NCBI GenBank assembly: GCA_964459845.1
Contig: CAYWOC010000007.1
Span: 1-64,000 of the forward strand
Source: CALZFJ01 sp964459845
GTDB taxonomy: Bacteria; Bacteroidota; Bacteroidia; Bacteroidales; Muribaculaceae
Length of the DNA stretch: 64,000 nucleotides
Reading direction: 5' to 3'
This document shows, piece by piece, positions 46,513 through 55,211 of this stretch. The notes under the pieces are model-generated. The model did not search any database. It had not been told where the DNA came from and was given only the letters and a program-made list of their open reading frames with translations. The stretch's first letter is position 1. The number at the start of each line of letters is the position of its first letter. The translations under genes were made by a program, and so were the position numbers.

Positions 46513-47604
46513 ATGGACGAATTTGATTTATTAATCTTCGGATTTTCATTTCTCATATTGGTGACCTTTATCATAATTCCAGTTTTGGTTGAAATAAAAT
46601 ACCTGTATATAGCAGAACGGTTCAACATAGTGTCGTCCGATGGTAAAGGAATTATAACAGGGGGAGGCATTGTCTTCCCCATTGTTTTTATTGCATTTAC
46701 AATCATATTGTTGCTTTTTTTATACTTGTCTAAGTTCATTAAATTCGCTGACGGTATTGATGGAGCTAATGATACTGTAGGTTTTCATTTTCCATACTTC
46801 TTGATAGGATTCATAATAATTGCCACCGTCAGCTTCATTGACGACATACGCCATTTGTCGCCACTTTTCAGGCTCGCAGTGCATTTTCTGTGTGCATGGC
46901 TGCTTGTCGAAGACGTGGAGAATATAGAGTTTATCACAAGAACTGCAATATACTATCCTCTTTGGGCAAAAGTAGCTTCCATAATTATATGCGTGGCTGT
47001 AATCAATGCTTTTAATTTTCTTGATGGGATAAAGGGCATGACATGCTGCTATGCTTTCGTAGCCTTTCTTTTTATAGGATTTACCGGCTATTTTTCATTG
47101 TTTTTTCTTTTTCCGATAATAGTGGTGGGATTCTATAACATCCGCACTCCTGAACGCTGTTATCTGGGTGATGTCGGTTCTGTAAGTTTAGGCTACATTT
47201 TCATGTGCACGCTGTTTGTGAGCAATATTCCAGACAGCTACACCGACTTTGGAGAATGTTTTTTAGCACACAAACCGATAGAAGTAATCCCCGATTTCAC
47301 TCTTATTACCCACATTGCTGTGTATCTTGCCGACTTTGGAATCACACTACTGCTGCGCATCTTCCGCCGGGAGAACATTCTTCAGCCTCACCGCAAGCAC
47401 CTGTATCAGTTGCTTGCTTATAACTGCCACATAAGTCAGGTAAGAGTGGCTATAGGTTATGCGGCAGTTCAGCTCGTGATATCCTCAGTCTTCGTCATGA
47501 TGCCCGATAATTATCACGGCATTATAGCAATAGCCGCAGCAGTGCTACTTTCACTACTTTATTTCACCGTATATCGTCGAATAAACAAAATCTCATTAAC
47601 ATAG
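46513..47604 (+). CDS. WecA/WbpL-like polyprenyl-phosphate sugar-1-phosphate transferase
   Basis: 363 residues, about ten membrane helices. Motifs of the GT4 MraY/WecA family: SFIDDIRHLSP, NAFNFLDGIKG, YLGDVGSVSLGY and PHRKHLYQ. The usual DGxDG reads DGIKG, with Lys for the second Asp. It starts glycan assembly on undecaprenyl phosphate. Base composition is visibly more AT-rich than its neighbours, which may reflect transfer or the hydrophobic protein. Confidence 0.85.
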   Translation: MDEFDLLIFGFSFLILVTFIIIPVLVEIKYLYIAERFNIVSSDGKGIITGGGIVFPIVFIAFTIILLLFLYLSKFIKFADGIDGANDTVGFHFPYFLIGFIIIATVSFIDDIRHLSPLFRLAVHFLCAWLLVEDVENIEFITRTAIYYPLWAKVASIIICVAVINAFNFLDGIKGMTCCYAFVAFLFIGFTGYFSLFFLFPIIVVGFYNIRTPERCYLGDVGSVSLGYIFMCTLFVSNIPDSYTDFGECFLAHKPIEVIPDFTLITHIAVYLADFGITLLLRIFRRENILQPHRKHLYQLLAYNCHISQVRVAIGYAAVQLVISSVFVMMPDNYHGIIAIAAAVLLSLLYFTVYRRINKISLT

Positions 47605-47626
47605 AATTTATCATTTTTTTACTACT

Positions 47627-48628
47627 ATGATGAAAAATAGAATTATAGCCGCCATTGCTCTACTGATTATGGCTGGAGCTTACATAAAAGGCTTTGCCGG
47701 CGACTACCGCAACGAAGTGAACACCAAGTGGCAGCGCACGGTGCTTGCCGCCGTGGATTCTTTCCCCGAGAAAGGCGGGTACTATACCGGCAGGAAAGTC
47801 ACTGCCGATTTTCCGAAAAGTGCATGGAGAGGACTTAACGAGGCATTCCAGATGCAACCAAGCGACATGAAGCCTCACATTGCCGCCGAAAAGGCCGTGC
47901 CATCATTCTGCTCGCTTGCCACCTATGCCGCTCTGCTCAAAGCTCTGACGATGTGGGACACCGATTACAAAATCAGCCGCTTGGCTTGGTTCAACCTCAA
48001 GCCATATTGTGGCATTGTCGATATTATGAATCCAAAGGGATATAACCAAGACGATGGAGAAGGCTGCTGGGGACGCGCCAATGCCAATGGACCGGGCATC
48101 GCCGTTCTTGTGAATGAACTTAAAGCCGGATTCAGCTTCACCGGCTATCGCGGTGCAAAGAGCGAAAAAAACCGTGAAACGCCCAAAGAACAGTATCTGA
48201 GCGATGAAGAATGGCGTGCCGACGAAGTGTGGGATTATGCGCAAAAAGGCGACTTCATGAAAATATTTTGGAACCGCAACGAGACCGACGGCAGCGACAG
48301 CGGTGCCATAATTGGTGTCAATGGGAACAAAGGCGATGACCAAGAGCATGGACACAGCACCATCTTCATGGGCTACAACGATAAGGGTGAAGTGCTGTAT
48401 TGGAGTTCCAACGGTCCTGGCAAAGACCCCAAAAACTTGGGATATGGAATAGGATGCTGCGACAAGACCAAGATTCAGCGCGTCGTCTTCACAAGAATCA
48501 CCAAACCCGAGAATTTCAACAACGCAAAGGCTATTGCCCCCAGCAAAATGAACAAATGGCTCGAAGCCATAGCCGGCAAGGCGCATGGCACCACAAAAGA
48601 GTTGTATAAGAATTGTGGAATAAAATAG
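47627..48628 (+). CDS. Secreted protein with Cys/His hydrolase-like motifs, function unknown
   Basis: 333 residues with a signal peptide to about residue 24. Cys95 sits at the start of a helix (PSFCSLATYAALL) and His241/His243 in HGHSTIFMGY at the start of a strand, followed by WSSNGPG near 260. This order (Cys helix, His strand, polar residue) is that of NlpC/P60 and CHAP-type papain-fold hydrolases, so a peptidoglycan or amide hydrolase is plausible. I do not recognise a named family. It follows the transferase gene by 22 bases, as last gene of the glycan operon. Confidence 0.55.
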   Translation: MMKNRIIAAIALLIMAGAYIKGFAGDYRNEVNTKWQRTVLAAVDSFPEKGGYYTGRKVTADFPKSAWRGLNEAFQMQPSDMKPHIAAEKAVPSFCSLATYAALLKALTMWDTDYKISRLAWFNLKPYCGIVDIMNPKGYNQDDGEGCWGRANANGPGIAVLVNELKAGFSFTGYRGAKSEKNRETPKEQYLSDEEWRADEVWDYAQKGDFMKIFWNRNETDGSDSGAIIGVNGNKGDDQEHGHSTIFMGYNDKGEVLYWSSNGPGKDPKNLGYGIGCCDKTKIQRVVFTRITKPENFNNAKAIAPSKMNKWLEAIAGKAHGTTKELYKNCGIK

Positions 48629-48689
48629 CAATTGTAAGCTGTATGTGCGCATTTTCTCGCATAATGTGCATATTTTATCAAAAAAGTAA

Positions 48690-48744
48690 TAAATCGTAAG
48701 AAAATCATAGATTTTTTGAAAAAATATTTGCATCTTACGATTTA
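48690..48744. repeat. 11-bp inverted repeat over the ilv promoter
   Basis: TAAATCGTAAG (48690-48700) and CTTACGATTTA (48734-48744) are perfect inverted repeats. The right arm lies between the -33 and -7 elements and the left arm upstream of both; centres are about 44 bases apart. It may be an operator pair. No T-run follows, so it is not a terminator. Confidence 0.6.
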
Positions 48745-48758
48745 ACGCTTTACCTTTG
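48727..48758 (+). promoter_or_regulatory. ilv operon promoter
   Basis: TTTG (48727-48730), 20 nt, TACCTTTG (48751-48758): a full match to the Bacteroidales consensus. Predicted start near 48762, 20 bases before the leader peptide ATG. Confidence 0.8.
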
Positions 48759-48781
48759 TACCAAAATAATACGAATATATT

Positions 48782-48871
48782 ATGACATTGAATTCTTCTA
48801 TTATTATTTCTGTTAATCTGCTGGTCGTGACATTGCTGATTGTCGTGGTCGGGATTATTGAGATATGTTGA
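48782..48871 (+). CDS. Branched-chain amino acid leader peptide of the ilv attenuator
   Basis: 29 codons ending in TGA; 18 residues are Ile, Val or Leu, with runs III (7-9), LLVV (13-16), LLIVVV (18-23) and II (25-26). It has no other sensible function and lies between the ilv promoter and a strong terminator. By analogy with ilv leaders in other bacteria, ribosome stalling at these codons under shortage of Ile, Val or Leu would relieve termination. Confidence 0.85.
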   Translation: MTLNSSIIISVNLLVVTLLIVVVGIIEIC

Positions 48872-48874
48872 TAC

Positions 48875-48979
48875 GGAGGATTCGCACAATAATATAAGCG
48901 AACAAATAAATTAAATTTTCAGGATATTGAAACCTTTCCTCCACTCATTTGACAGAATGATGGCGGAAAGGTTTTTTTA
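48875..48979 (+). terminator. ilv attenuator: terminator with possible antiterminator
   Basis: Terminator: AACCTTTCC (48931-48939) / GGAAAGGTT (48965-48973), continued by CCA/TGG and TCATT/AATGA inner pairing, then TTTTTTT to 48978. A GGAGGA (48875-48880) directly after the leader stop can instead pair with TCCTCC (48937-48942), which would break the terminator stem. The ilvD ATG follows 28 bases later. Confidence 0.85.
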
Positions 48980-49006
48980 TTGCAGACTATAAAGAAATAC
49001 AACAAT

Positions 49007-50830
49007 ATGAGCATTCCATTAAGAAGTGCCGTGACTATGGACGGCAGACGCATGGCTGGCGCAAGAGCCTTGTGGCGCGCCAACGGCATGAAACCCGACC
49101 AAATGGGCAAGCCGGTGATAGCAATAGTGAACTCTTTTACCCAATTCGTGCCGGGACACACTCATCTGCACGAAATCGGGCAATATGTGAAATCGGAAAT
49201 CGAGAAACTCGGTTGCTATGCCGCTGAATTTAACACCATCGCTATCGACGACGGCATAGCTATGGGGCATGAGGGAATGCTGTATTCTCTGCCTTCTCGC
49301 GACCTTATTGCCGACAGTGTGGAATATATGGTAAATGCGCATAGAGCCGACGCTATGGTGTGCATAAGCAACTGCGACAAGATTACTCCGGGAATGCTCA
49401 TGGCTGCCATGCGACTTAATATCCCTACCATATTTGTATCGGGCGGACCGATGGAAGCCGGACGGCTCGGAGACCGTGCCCTCGATCTGATTGATGTGAT
49501 GATAGACTCTGCCGACAGCAGCATCGACGACGACACTGTGAGCAAAATCGAAGAATTCGGCTGCCCAACTTGCGGCTCTTGTTCGGGAATGTTCACCGCC
49601 AATTCCATGAACTGCCTTAATGAGGCTATCGGCTTGGCACTGCCGGGCAACGGCACTGTTGTTGCCACTCATGTAAACCGCAAAGAGCTGTTCCGCCGTG
49701 CTGCCGCGCTTATTGTAAAAAACAGTTTCGCCTACTATAACGACGGTGATACAAGTGTTCTGCCCCGAAGCATCGCCACTCGACAAGCTATGCTGAACGC
49801 TATGACTCTCGACATTGCCATGGGCGGAAGCACAAACACCGTGCTTCACCTTCTTGCTGTAGCAAATGAGGCTGGTGCCGACTTCTCAATGAAGGATATA
49901 GACGCTCTTTCCCGCAAGACTCCAGTACTTTGCAAAGTGTCGCCAAATTCTAAATATCACATTCAAGATGTTAACCGCGCCGGAGGTATTATGTCAATAA
50001 TGGGAATCCTCGCTAAACAGGGACTTATCGACACTTCACTTAAACGTGTAGATGGAATGACGCTCGGCGAAGCCATCGAAAACTATGCGATTGAAGGTTC
50101 CAATTTCTCCGACGAGGCTCGTGAACTGTGGAGCAGCGCCGCTTGCGGAATACGCTCGGTGCGCTTAGGCTCTCAGAACTCGCATTTCGACTCGCTTGAC
50201 TGCGACCGTGCCAACGGCTGCATCCGCGACTTTGAACACGCTTATGTGAAAGACGGCGGTCTTGCCGTGCTTTACGGCAATATTGCGAAAGACGGGTGCG
50301 TTGTGAAAACAGCCGGTGTGGATGAAAGCATTTTCCACTTCAAGGGTAAAGCTAAAGTATTCGAATCGCAAGAAGATGCAGTGGATGGCATCCTCGGCGA
50401 CAAGGTGCAAGCTGGCGATGTGGTGGTCATCACTTATGAAGGTCCGAAGGGCGGTCCGGGAATGCAGGAGATGCTATACCCTACTTCCTATATCAAGTCA
50501 AAGCACCTCGGCAAAGACTGCGCATTGATTACCGACGGCCGCTTCTCAGGAGGCACATCCGGCCTCTCAATCGGGCATATATCCCCCGAGGCTGCTCGTG
50601 GCGGAAACATCGGGCTTGTGGCAGATGGCGACGTGATTGAGATAAACATTCCTGAGCGAACAATCAACGTGCTTGTCGCAGACGAAGTGCTGGCAGCTCG
50701 CCGCACAGCCGAAGAAGCGAGAGGCAAAGCCGCATTCACACCGAAGAAGCGCAATAGAGTGGTGTCGAAAGCCCTTCAAGCCTATGCCTCGATGGTGACT
50801 TCTGCCGACAAAGGCGGCGTGAGGGAATAA
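49007..50830 (+). CDS. ilvD: Dihydroxy-acid dehydratase
   Basis: 607 residues from the ATG at 49007 (MSIPLRSAVTMDGRR); an upstream in-frame TTG at 48980 lies next to the attenuator T-run and is unlikely. Iron-sulfur ligands are in CISNCDKITPGM and CPTCGSCSGMFTANSMNC. It dehydrates dihydroxy acids to 2-keto acids, the third shared step to Val, Ile and Leu. First structural gene of the attenuated operon. Confidence 0.96.
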   Translation: MSIPLRSAVTMDGRRMAGARALWRANGMKPDQMGKPVIAIVNSFTQFVPGHTHLHEIGQYVKSEIEKLGCYAAEFNTIAIDDGIAMGHEGMLYSLPSRDLIADSVEYMVNAHRADAMVCISNCDKITPGMLMAAMRLNIPTIFVSGGPMEAGRLGDRALDLIDVMIDSADSSIDDDTVSKIEEFGCPTCGSCSGMFTANSMNCLNEAIGLALPGNGTVVATHVNRKELFRRAAALIVKNSFAYYNDGDTSVLPRSIATRQAMLNAMTLDIAMGGSTNTVLHLLAVANEAGADFSMKDIDALSRKTPVLCKVSPNSKYHIQDVNRAGGIMSIMGILAKQGLIDTSLKRVDGMTLGEAIENYAIEGSNFSDEARELWSSAACGIRSVRLGSQNSHFDSLDCDRANGCIRDFEHAYVKDGGLAVLYGNIAKDGCVVKTAGVDESIFHFKGKAKVFESQEDAVDGILGDKVQAGDVVVITYEGPKGGPGMQEMLYPTSYIKSKHLGKDCALITDGRFSGGTSGLSIGHISPEAARGGNIGLVADGDVIEINIPERTINVLVADEVLAARRTAEEARGKAAFTPKKRNRVVSKALQAYASMVTSADKGGVRE

Positions 50831-50877
50831 AGGCATAAGAGAGAAAAATCCATTAAGTTTATATTATAAAGACATAT

Positions 50878-52587
50878 ATGAGCAATCTAATTTCAGGCGC
50901 CGAAGTGCTTATCAAGTCGTTGATGGCAGAAGGTGTCGATACTATATTCGGTTATCCGGGCGGAGCTATAATTCCGTTCTACGACGTGCTGTATGATTAC
51001 GGCAAAGAGATACGCCATATACTGGTGCGCCACGAGCAGGGTGCCACACATGCCGCACAGGGCTATTCGCGCGTGTCGGGCCGCCCCGGAGTTGTCACTG
51101 TGACTTCCGGTCCGGCTGCCACCAATGTAATCACAGGCATAAGCGATGCCATGATGGACAGCACGCCGCTTATCGTCATTACCGGACAAGTGGCAAGTGC
51201 ATCTCTCGGTTCTGACGCTTTTCAGGAGACCGATGTCATAGGCATAACACAGCCCGTGACTAAATGGAGCTACCAGATACGCAAGGCAGAAGATATCGAG
51301 TGGGCTGTGTCGAGAGCGTTCTACATCGCCACAAGCGGCCGCCCCGGTCCTGTGGTACTCGATTTTGCAAAGAATGCCCAACTTGAGAAGATTGAGTGGA
51401 AAGAGTATAAAAAATGTAATTACATACGCAGCTACATACCATCACCCGAAGTCAAGGCTTCCGACTTGGAAACGGCAGCAAAAATGATAAATGAAGCCGA
51501 ACATCCGCTGCTCGTGGCCGGTCACGGAGTGGAACTTGCACAAGCCGAAAAGGAGCTTGCAGCCCTCGCTGAAAAAGCCGATATTCCAGTCACCAACACA
51601 CTGCTCGGCAAATCGGTTATAGCATCTGCGCATCCGCTATACAAGGGAATGCTTGGTATGCACGGCAACATTGCCGCAAACATGGCTACCAAACGCTGCG
51701 ACTTGATGATAGCAATAGGTATGCGCTTCGACGACCGTGTGACGGGCGATGTTGATGACTTTGCAAAACAGTCAGAAATCATTCATATCGACATCGACTC
51801 TTCCGAGTTTGGCAAAATCATAAAACCCACTGCCACAATCCATGGCGATGCGAAGACGGTGCTTGAGCAGCTTTTGCCACTCGTCAGTGAAAAATGTCAC
51901 GCCGAATGGATTGCAAGTTTTGATGCCGATGCCGACATAGAACGGGAAAAAGTCATCTGCCCGGAAGTGTTCCCATCTACAGGAGCAATGAAGATGGGAG
52001 AAGTGGCTTACAGAGTTTCAAAAGCGACAGGCGAAAAGGCTATCCTTGTGACCGATGTAGGACAGAACCAGATGCTCTCTTCCCGCTATTTCGGATTTTC
52101 CGAACCGCGCAGCATAGTCACTTCTGGCGGACTTGGGACTATGGGCTTCGGGCTTCCAGCAGCCATCGGCGCAAAAATTGGCGCACCCGAACGCACTGTG
52201 TGCTTCTTCACTGGCGACGGTGGCTTGCAAATGACGGTTGAAGAGCTTGGTGTGATACTTGAATTCAATGTCCCTGTGAAGATTATTCTGCTCAACAACA
52301 ATTTCTTGGGAATGGTGCGCCAGTGGCAGGAAATTTTCAACCATAGCCGCTATTCACAGACGCGGATGACAAACCCCGACTTCAAGAGACTTGCCGAGGC
52401 TTATGGCATAAAGGCTGAAGATGTGGAAAACCGTGAGCAGCTTGACGGAGCTATCGAGCGCATGCTCAATCATGATGGCGCATATCTGCTTAATGTGAAC
52501 ATCGAGCAGGATGGCATGGTATATCCCATGGTTCCCGCCGGCTCAAAACTCGATGACATCATCCTAAGCCGAACCGAACATTATTAA
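50878..52587 (+). CDS. ilvB: Acetolactate synthase large subunit
   Basis: 569 residues. N-terminal domain with GYPGGAIIPFYDVL and the thiamine-activating Glu in VRHEQGATHAAQGYSR; the C-terminal ThDP-binding motif is GDGGLQM...LNNN. It joins two pyruvates, or pyruvate and 2-ketobutyrate, in the first step to Val and Ile. It needs the regulatory subunit made by the next gene, 46 bases downstream. Confidence 0.96.
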   Translation: MSNLISGAEVLIKSLMAEGVDTIFGYPGGAIIPFYDVLYDYGKEIRHILVRHEQGATHAAQGYSRVSGRPGVVTVTSGPAATNVITGISDAMMDSTPLIVITGQVASASLGSDAFQETDVIGITQPVTKWSYQIRKAEDIEWAVSRAFYIATSGRPGPVVLDFAKNAQLEKIEWKEYKKCNYIRSYIPSPEVKASDLETAAKMINEAEHPLLVAGHGVELAQAEKELAALAEKADIPVTNTLLGKSVIASAHPLYKGMLGMHGNIAANMATKRCDLMIAIGMRFDDRVTGDVDDFAKQSEIIHIDIDSSEFGKIIKPTATIHGDAKTVLEQLLPLVSEKCHAEWIASFDADADIEREKVICPEVFPSTGAMKMGEVAYRVSKATGEKAILVTDVGQNQMLSSRYFGFSEPRSIVTSGGLGTMGFGLPAAIGAKIGAPERTVCFFTGDGGLQMTVEELGVILEFNVPVKIILLNNNFLGMVRQWQEIFNHSRYSQTRMTNPDFKRLAEAYGIKAEDVENREQLDGAIERMLNHDGAYLLNVNIEQDGMVYPMVPAGSKLDDIILSRTEHY

Positions 52588-52633
52588 GTTTACGGATAAG
52601 CTCATTAAAGAATTTTTTTACTTAATCAGAAGA

Positions 52634-53203
52634 ATGGACGAGAACAAGACTTTATATACTATTGGGATTTTCACCGAGAACCGCGTGGGAATACTGAGCT
52701 TGATTTCCAATACTTTCACACGCAGAAAGCTGAACATCGAAACGCTGTCGGTGTCGCCATCGTCGATTGAGGGTGTACACAAGTTCACAATAACCACAAA
52801 GTGCAGTCACGACACTATCGACAAGCTCGTGAAGCAGATAGAAAAGCGCATCGATGTGCTGAAGGCTTTCTACTACACTAACGACGAGATTGTGTATCAA
52901 GAAATAGCTCTCTATAAAGTGCCTACGAGTGAATTGCTTGCCGAACCTAATCTTGAAAAGATTATCCGCAAGCACAACGCAAGGATACTGGAAATAACTC
53001 CCGATTACACAGTACTTGAAAAATCGGGGCATTACGAAGAGACTCAATCACTGTTTGAGGAGCTGAAGCGGTTCGACATTCGCCAGTTTGTGCGCAGCGG
53101 ACGCGTGGCTGTGACTAAATCCACGTCGGAATATGTGACCGAATTTCTCGAACAACGCAACCAATGCAAAGAAGAACTTGAAGAAGAATGGAAACATCAA
53201 TAA
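52634..53203 (+). CDS. ilvN: Acetolactate synthase small (regulatory) subunit
   Basis: 189 residues. N-terminal ACT domain (YTIGIFTENRVGILSLISNTFTRRKLNIETLSV), where valine binds for feedback inhibition, followed by the C-terminal ALS_ss domain. The C-terminal end is acidic and overlaps the thioesterase gene by 16 bases, suggesting coupled translation. Confidence 0.93.
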   Translation: MDENKTLYTIGIFTENRVGILSLISNTFTRRKLNIETLSVSPSSIEGVHKFTITTKCSHDTIDKLVKQIEKRIDVLKAFYYTNDEIVYQEIALYKVPTSELLAEPNLEKIIRKHNARILEITPDYTVLEKSGHYEETQSLFEELKRFDIRQFVRSGRVAVTKSTSEYVTEFLEQRNQCKEELEEEWKHQ

Positions 53204-53952
53204 AGGAATACTCCCACACATATTTCCTCACGCCGGGAGAATGCAACCCCGAGCAACGGCTGCCAATGCCGCTGCTGGTGTCGCGGCTCATAGAGGTGGC
53301 AACAGAACATGCCAACTCGTGGGGCGTGGGATATGCCAAGCTGAAAGAGGACAACCAGACGTGGGTGCTGTCGCGAGTCACAGTGGAGATGGAGCGTTAT
53401 CCTCGGGTGAATGAGGAATACACTTTCACCACTTGGATTGAAGACTACAACCGGCACTTCTCTCAGCGAAATTTTGAGATAAAGGACTGCAATGGCGCAA
53501 CTATCGGTTATGCGCGCACGATTTGGGTGGTTCTCGACATAGAGAAGCGCACAAGCTGCGACATATCAAAATTAAGCTACATAAGCGAGAACATATCGGC
53601 GCATGAATGCCCTATCGAGCCTCAAAGCCGACTTGCACCAGTGAGAGGTTTCAAAAGCGAGCCTTACACATTTAAGTACATCGACACCGACTCGAATAGG
53701 CATGTGAACAGCGTGCGCTATATAGAAATGCTGATGAACAACTGGTCGCTTGCTCACTACGACCATCACTATATCAGCCGCTTCGAGATTGCATACATGA
53801 AGGAGTGTCTATTTGGCATGACGGCCAATGTCAATATCGACGAAACCAATCCGCTCGATTGCAGAGCCGAAATCGAAGTGAACGGCACAAGCCACTGCCG
53901 AGCAAGAATCATCTTCAAGAAAAGAGACTACACGGCTGAATTTGAAAAATAA
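53188..53952 (+). CDS. Acyl-ACP thioesterase
   Basis: 254 residues of the FAT-type double hot-dog fold: the first half has ATEHANSWGVG and WIEDYNRHFSQRNFEI, the second half YIDTDSNRHVNSVRYIEML with the Asp/Asn-His catalytic pair. It releases fatty acids from acyl carrier protein. Its place between ilvN and ilvC is, to my knowledge, conserved in Bacteroidales; the link to branched-chain amino or fatty acids is not settled. Confidence 0.88.
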   Translation: METSIKEYSHTYFLTPGECNPEQRLPMPLLVSRLIEVATEHANSWGVGYAKLKEDNQTWVLSRVTVEMERYPRVNEEYTFTTWIEDYNRHFSQRNFEIKDCNGATIGYARTIWVVLDIEKRTSCDISKLSYISENISAHECPIEPQSRLAPVRGFKSEPYTFKYIDTDSNRHVNSVRYIEMLMNNWSLAHYDHHYISRFEIAYMKECLFGMTANVNIDETNPLDCRAEIEVNGTSHCRARIIFKKRDYTAEFEK

Positions 53953-54011
53953 TATAACAAGAGACAAATAATAACAACAATAATTAATCCATATTTTAAA
54001 CTACAGAGATT

Positions 54012-55058
54012 ATGGCAATATTGAATTTTGGCGGAGTAGAAGAGAAAGTAGTTACCCGCGACGAATTTACATTAGAGAAAGCAAGAGAAGTTTTGAAGGG
54101 TGAGACTATCGCCGTAATCGGTTATGGCGTTCAAGGGCCTGGTCAAAGCATGAACCTTCGCGACAATGGTTTCAATGTAATCGTTGGCCAGCGCAAGAAC
54201 AGCAAGACATGGGACAAGGCTGTTGCCGACGGTTGGGTTCCGGGAGAAACTTTATTTGAGATAGAGGAAGCTGCTGAGCGTGGCACCATAATTGAATATC
54301 TTTTGTCGGATGCTGCACAGATTGCCGTATGGTCTCAGCTGAAGAAACATTTGACACCGGGCAAGGCTCTTTACTTCTCTCACGGATTCGGCATCACTTA
54401 CAAAGAGCGCACAAACATCATACCACCTGCCGACATCGATGTAATCATGGTGGCTCCAAAGGGCTCTGGCACATCTTTGCGCACCATGTTCCTTCAAGGA
54501 CGCGGCATCAACTCCAGCTTTGCAATCTATCAAGATGCTACTGGCAAGGCCTATGACCGCTGCATAGCTCTCGGTATTGGCGTTGGTTCGGGCTACTTGT
54601 TTGAAACCACTTTCAAACGTGAAGTTTATAGCGACCTCACTGGCGAACGCGGTTCTTTGATGGGGGCTATTCAAGGTCTGTTCCTTGCTCAATATGAAGT
54701 CCTTCGTGAAAATGGGCATACTCCATCCGAGGCTTTCAACGAGACGGTAGAGGAGCTCACTCAATCACTTATGCCTCTGTTTGCTGAAAAAGGTATGGAC
54801 TGGATGTATGCCAACTGCTCCACCACAGCACAACGTGGCGCACTCGACTGGATGGGACCGTTCCACGATGCAATCAAACCTGTAATGCAGAAGCTTTATG
54901 ATAGCGTGAAAACTGGCAATGAGGCTCAAATCTCAATCGACACAAATAGCCAACCAGACTATCGCGAGAAACTCAACGCCGAGCTTAAACAACTTCACGA
55001 CAGCGAGATGTGGCGCACGGGCGAGACCGTTCGCAAGCTGCGTCCAGAGAACAACTAA
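54012..55058 (+). CDS. ilvC: Ketol-acid reductoisomerase
   Basis: 348 residues, class I-like. NADPH-binding GYGVQGPGQSMNLRDNG at the N-terminus; the knotted C-terminal domain carries the Mg-binding acidic residues (SDLTGERGSLMGAIQG and FNETVEELTQS). It isomerises and reduces acetolactate. Last gene of the ilv operon, with a strong terminator 45 bases after the stop. Confidence 0.95.
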   Translation: MAILNFGGVEEKVVTRDEFTLEKAREVLKGETIAVIGYGVQGPGQSMNLRDNGFNVIVGQRKNSKTWDKAVADGWVPGETLFEIEEAAERGTIIEYLLSDAAQIAVWSQLKKHLTPGKALYFSHGFGITYKERTNIIPPADIDVIMVAPKGSGTSLRTMFLQGRGINSSFAIYQDATGKAYDRCIALGIGVGSGYLFETTFKREVYSDLTGERGSLMGAIQGLFLAQYEVLRENGHTPSEAFNETVEELTQSLMPLFAEKGMDWMYANCSTTAQRGALDWMGPFHDAIKPVMQKLYDSVKTGNEAQISIDTNSQPDYREKLNAELKQLHDSEMWRTGETVRKLRPENN

Positions 55059-55101
55059 TATATTCTCTATGTAACTATCTATTCACACTCACATATCACG
55101 T

Positions 55102-55145
55102 ACAAGGGAAAGCCAATACAAACATACAGCTTTCCCTTGTTTTTA
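55102..55145 (+). terminator. ilv operon terminator
   Basis: 12-bp perfect stem ACAAGGGAAAGC / GCTTTCCCTTGT followed by TTTTTAT on the plus strand. Confidence 0.9.
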
Positions 55146-55211
55146 TCTCGACTTCTTAAATATCCTTTTACTTAACTCAAAATTCTAATCACATATTTAT
55201 CATTAAATACC

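Larger units (their letters stand above)
48629..49006 (+). other. ilv leader region
   Basis: This 380-base gap holds the inverted repeat, the promoter, the leader peptide and the attenuator. Bases 48629-48689 have no feature except repeated ATGTGC words. Confidence 0.7.

Noticed and set aside
48640..48680. Repeated ATGTGC words as a terminator after the hydrolase gene
   Set aside because: They are direct repeats rather than inverted ones and do not form a stable stem.
47903..48889. Long open frame (328 codons) on the minus strand
   Set aside because: Antisense to the secreted hydrolase gene and the ilv leader; composition of a shadow frame, no motif, while the plus strand has a clear signal peptide and operon context.
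49019..49849. 276-codon antisense frame within ilvD
   Set aside because: Shadow of a highly conserved coding sequence.
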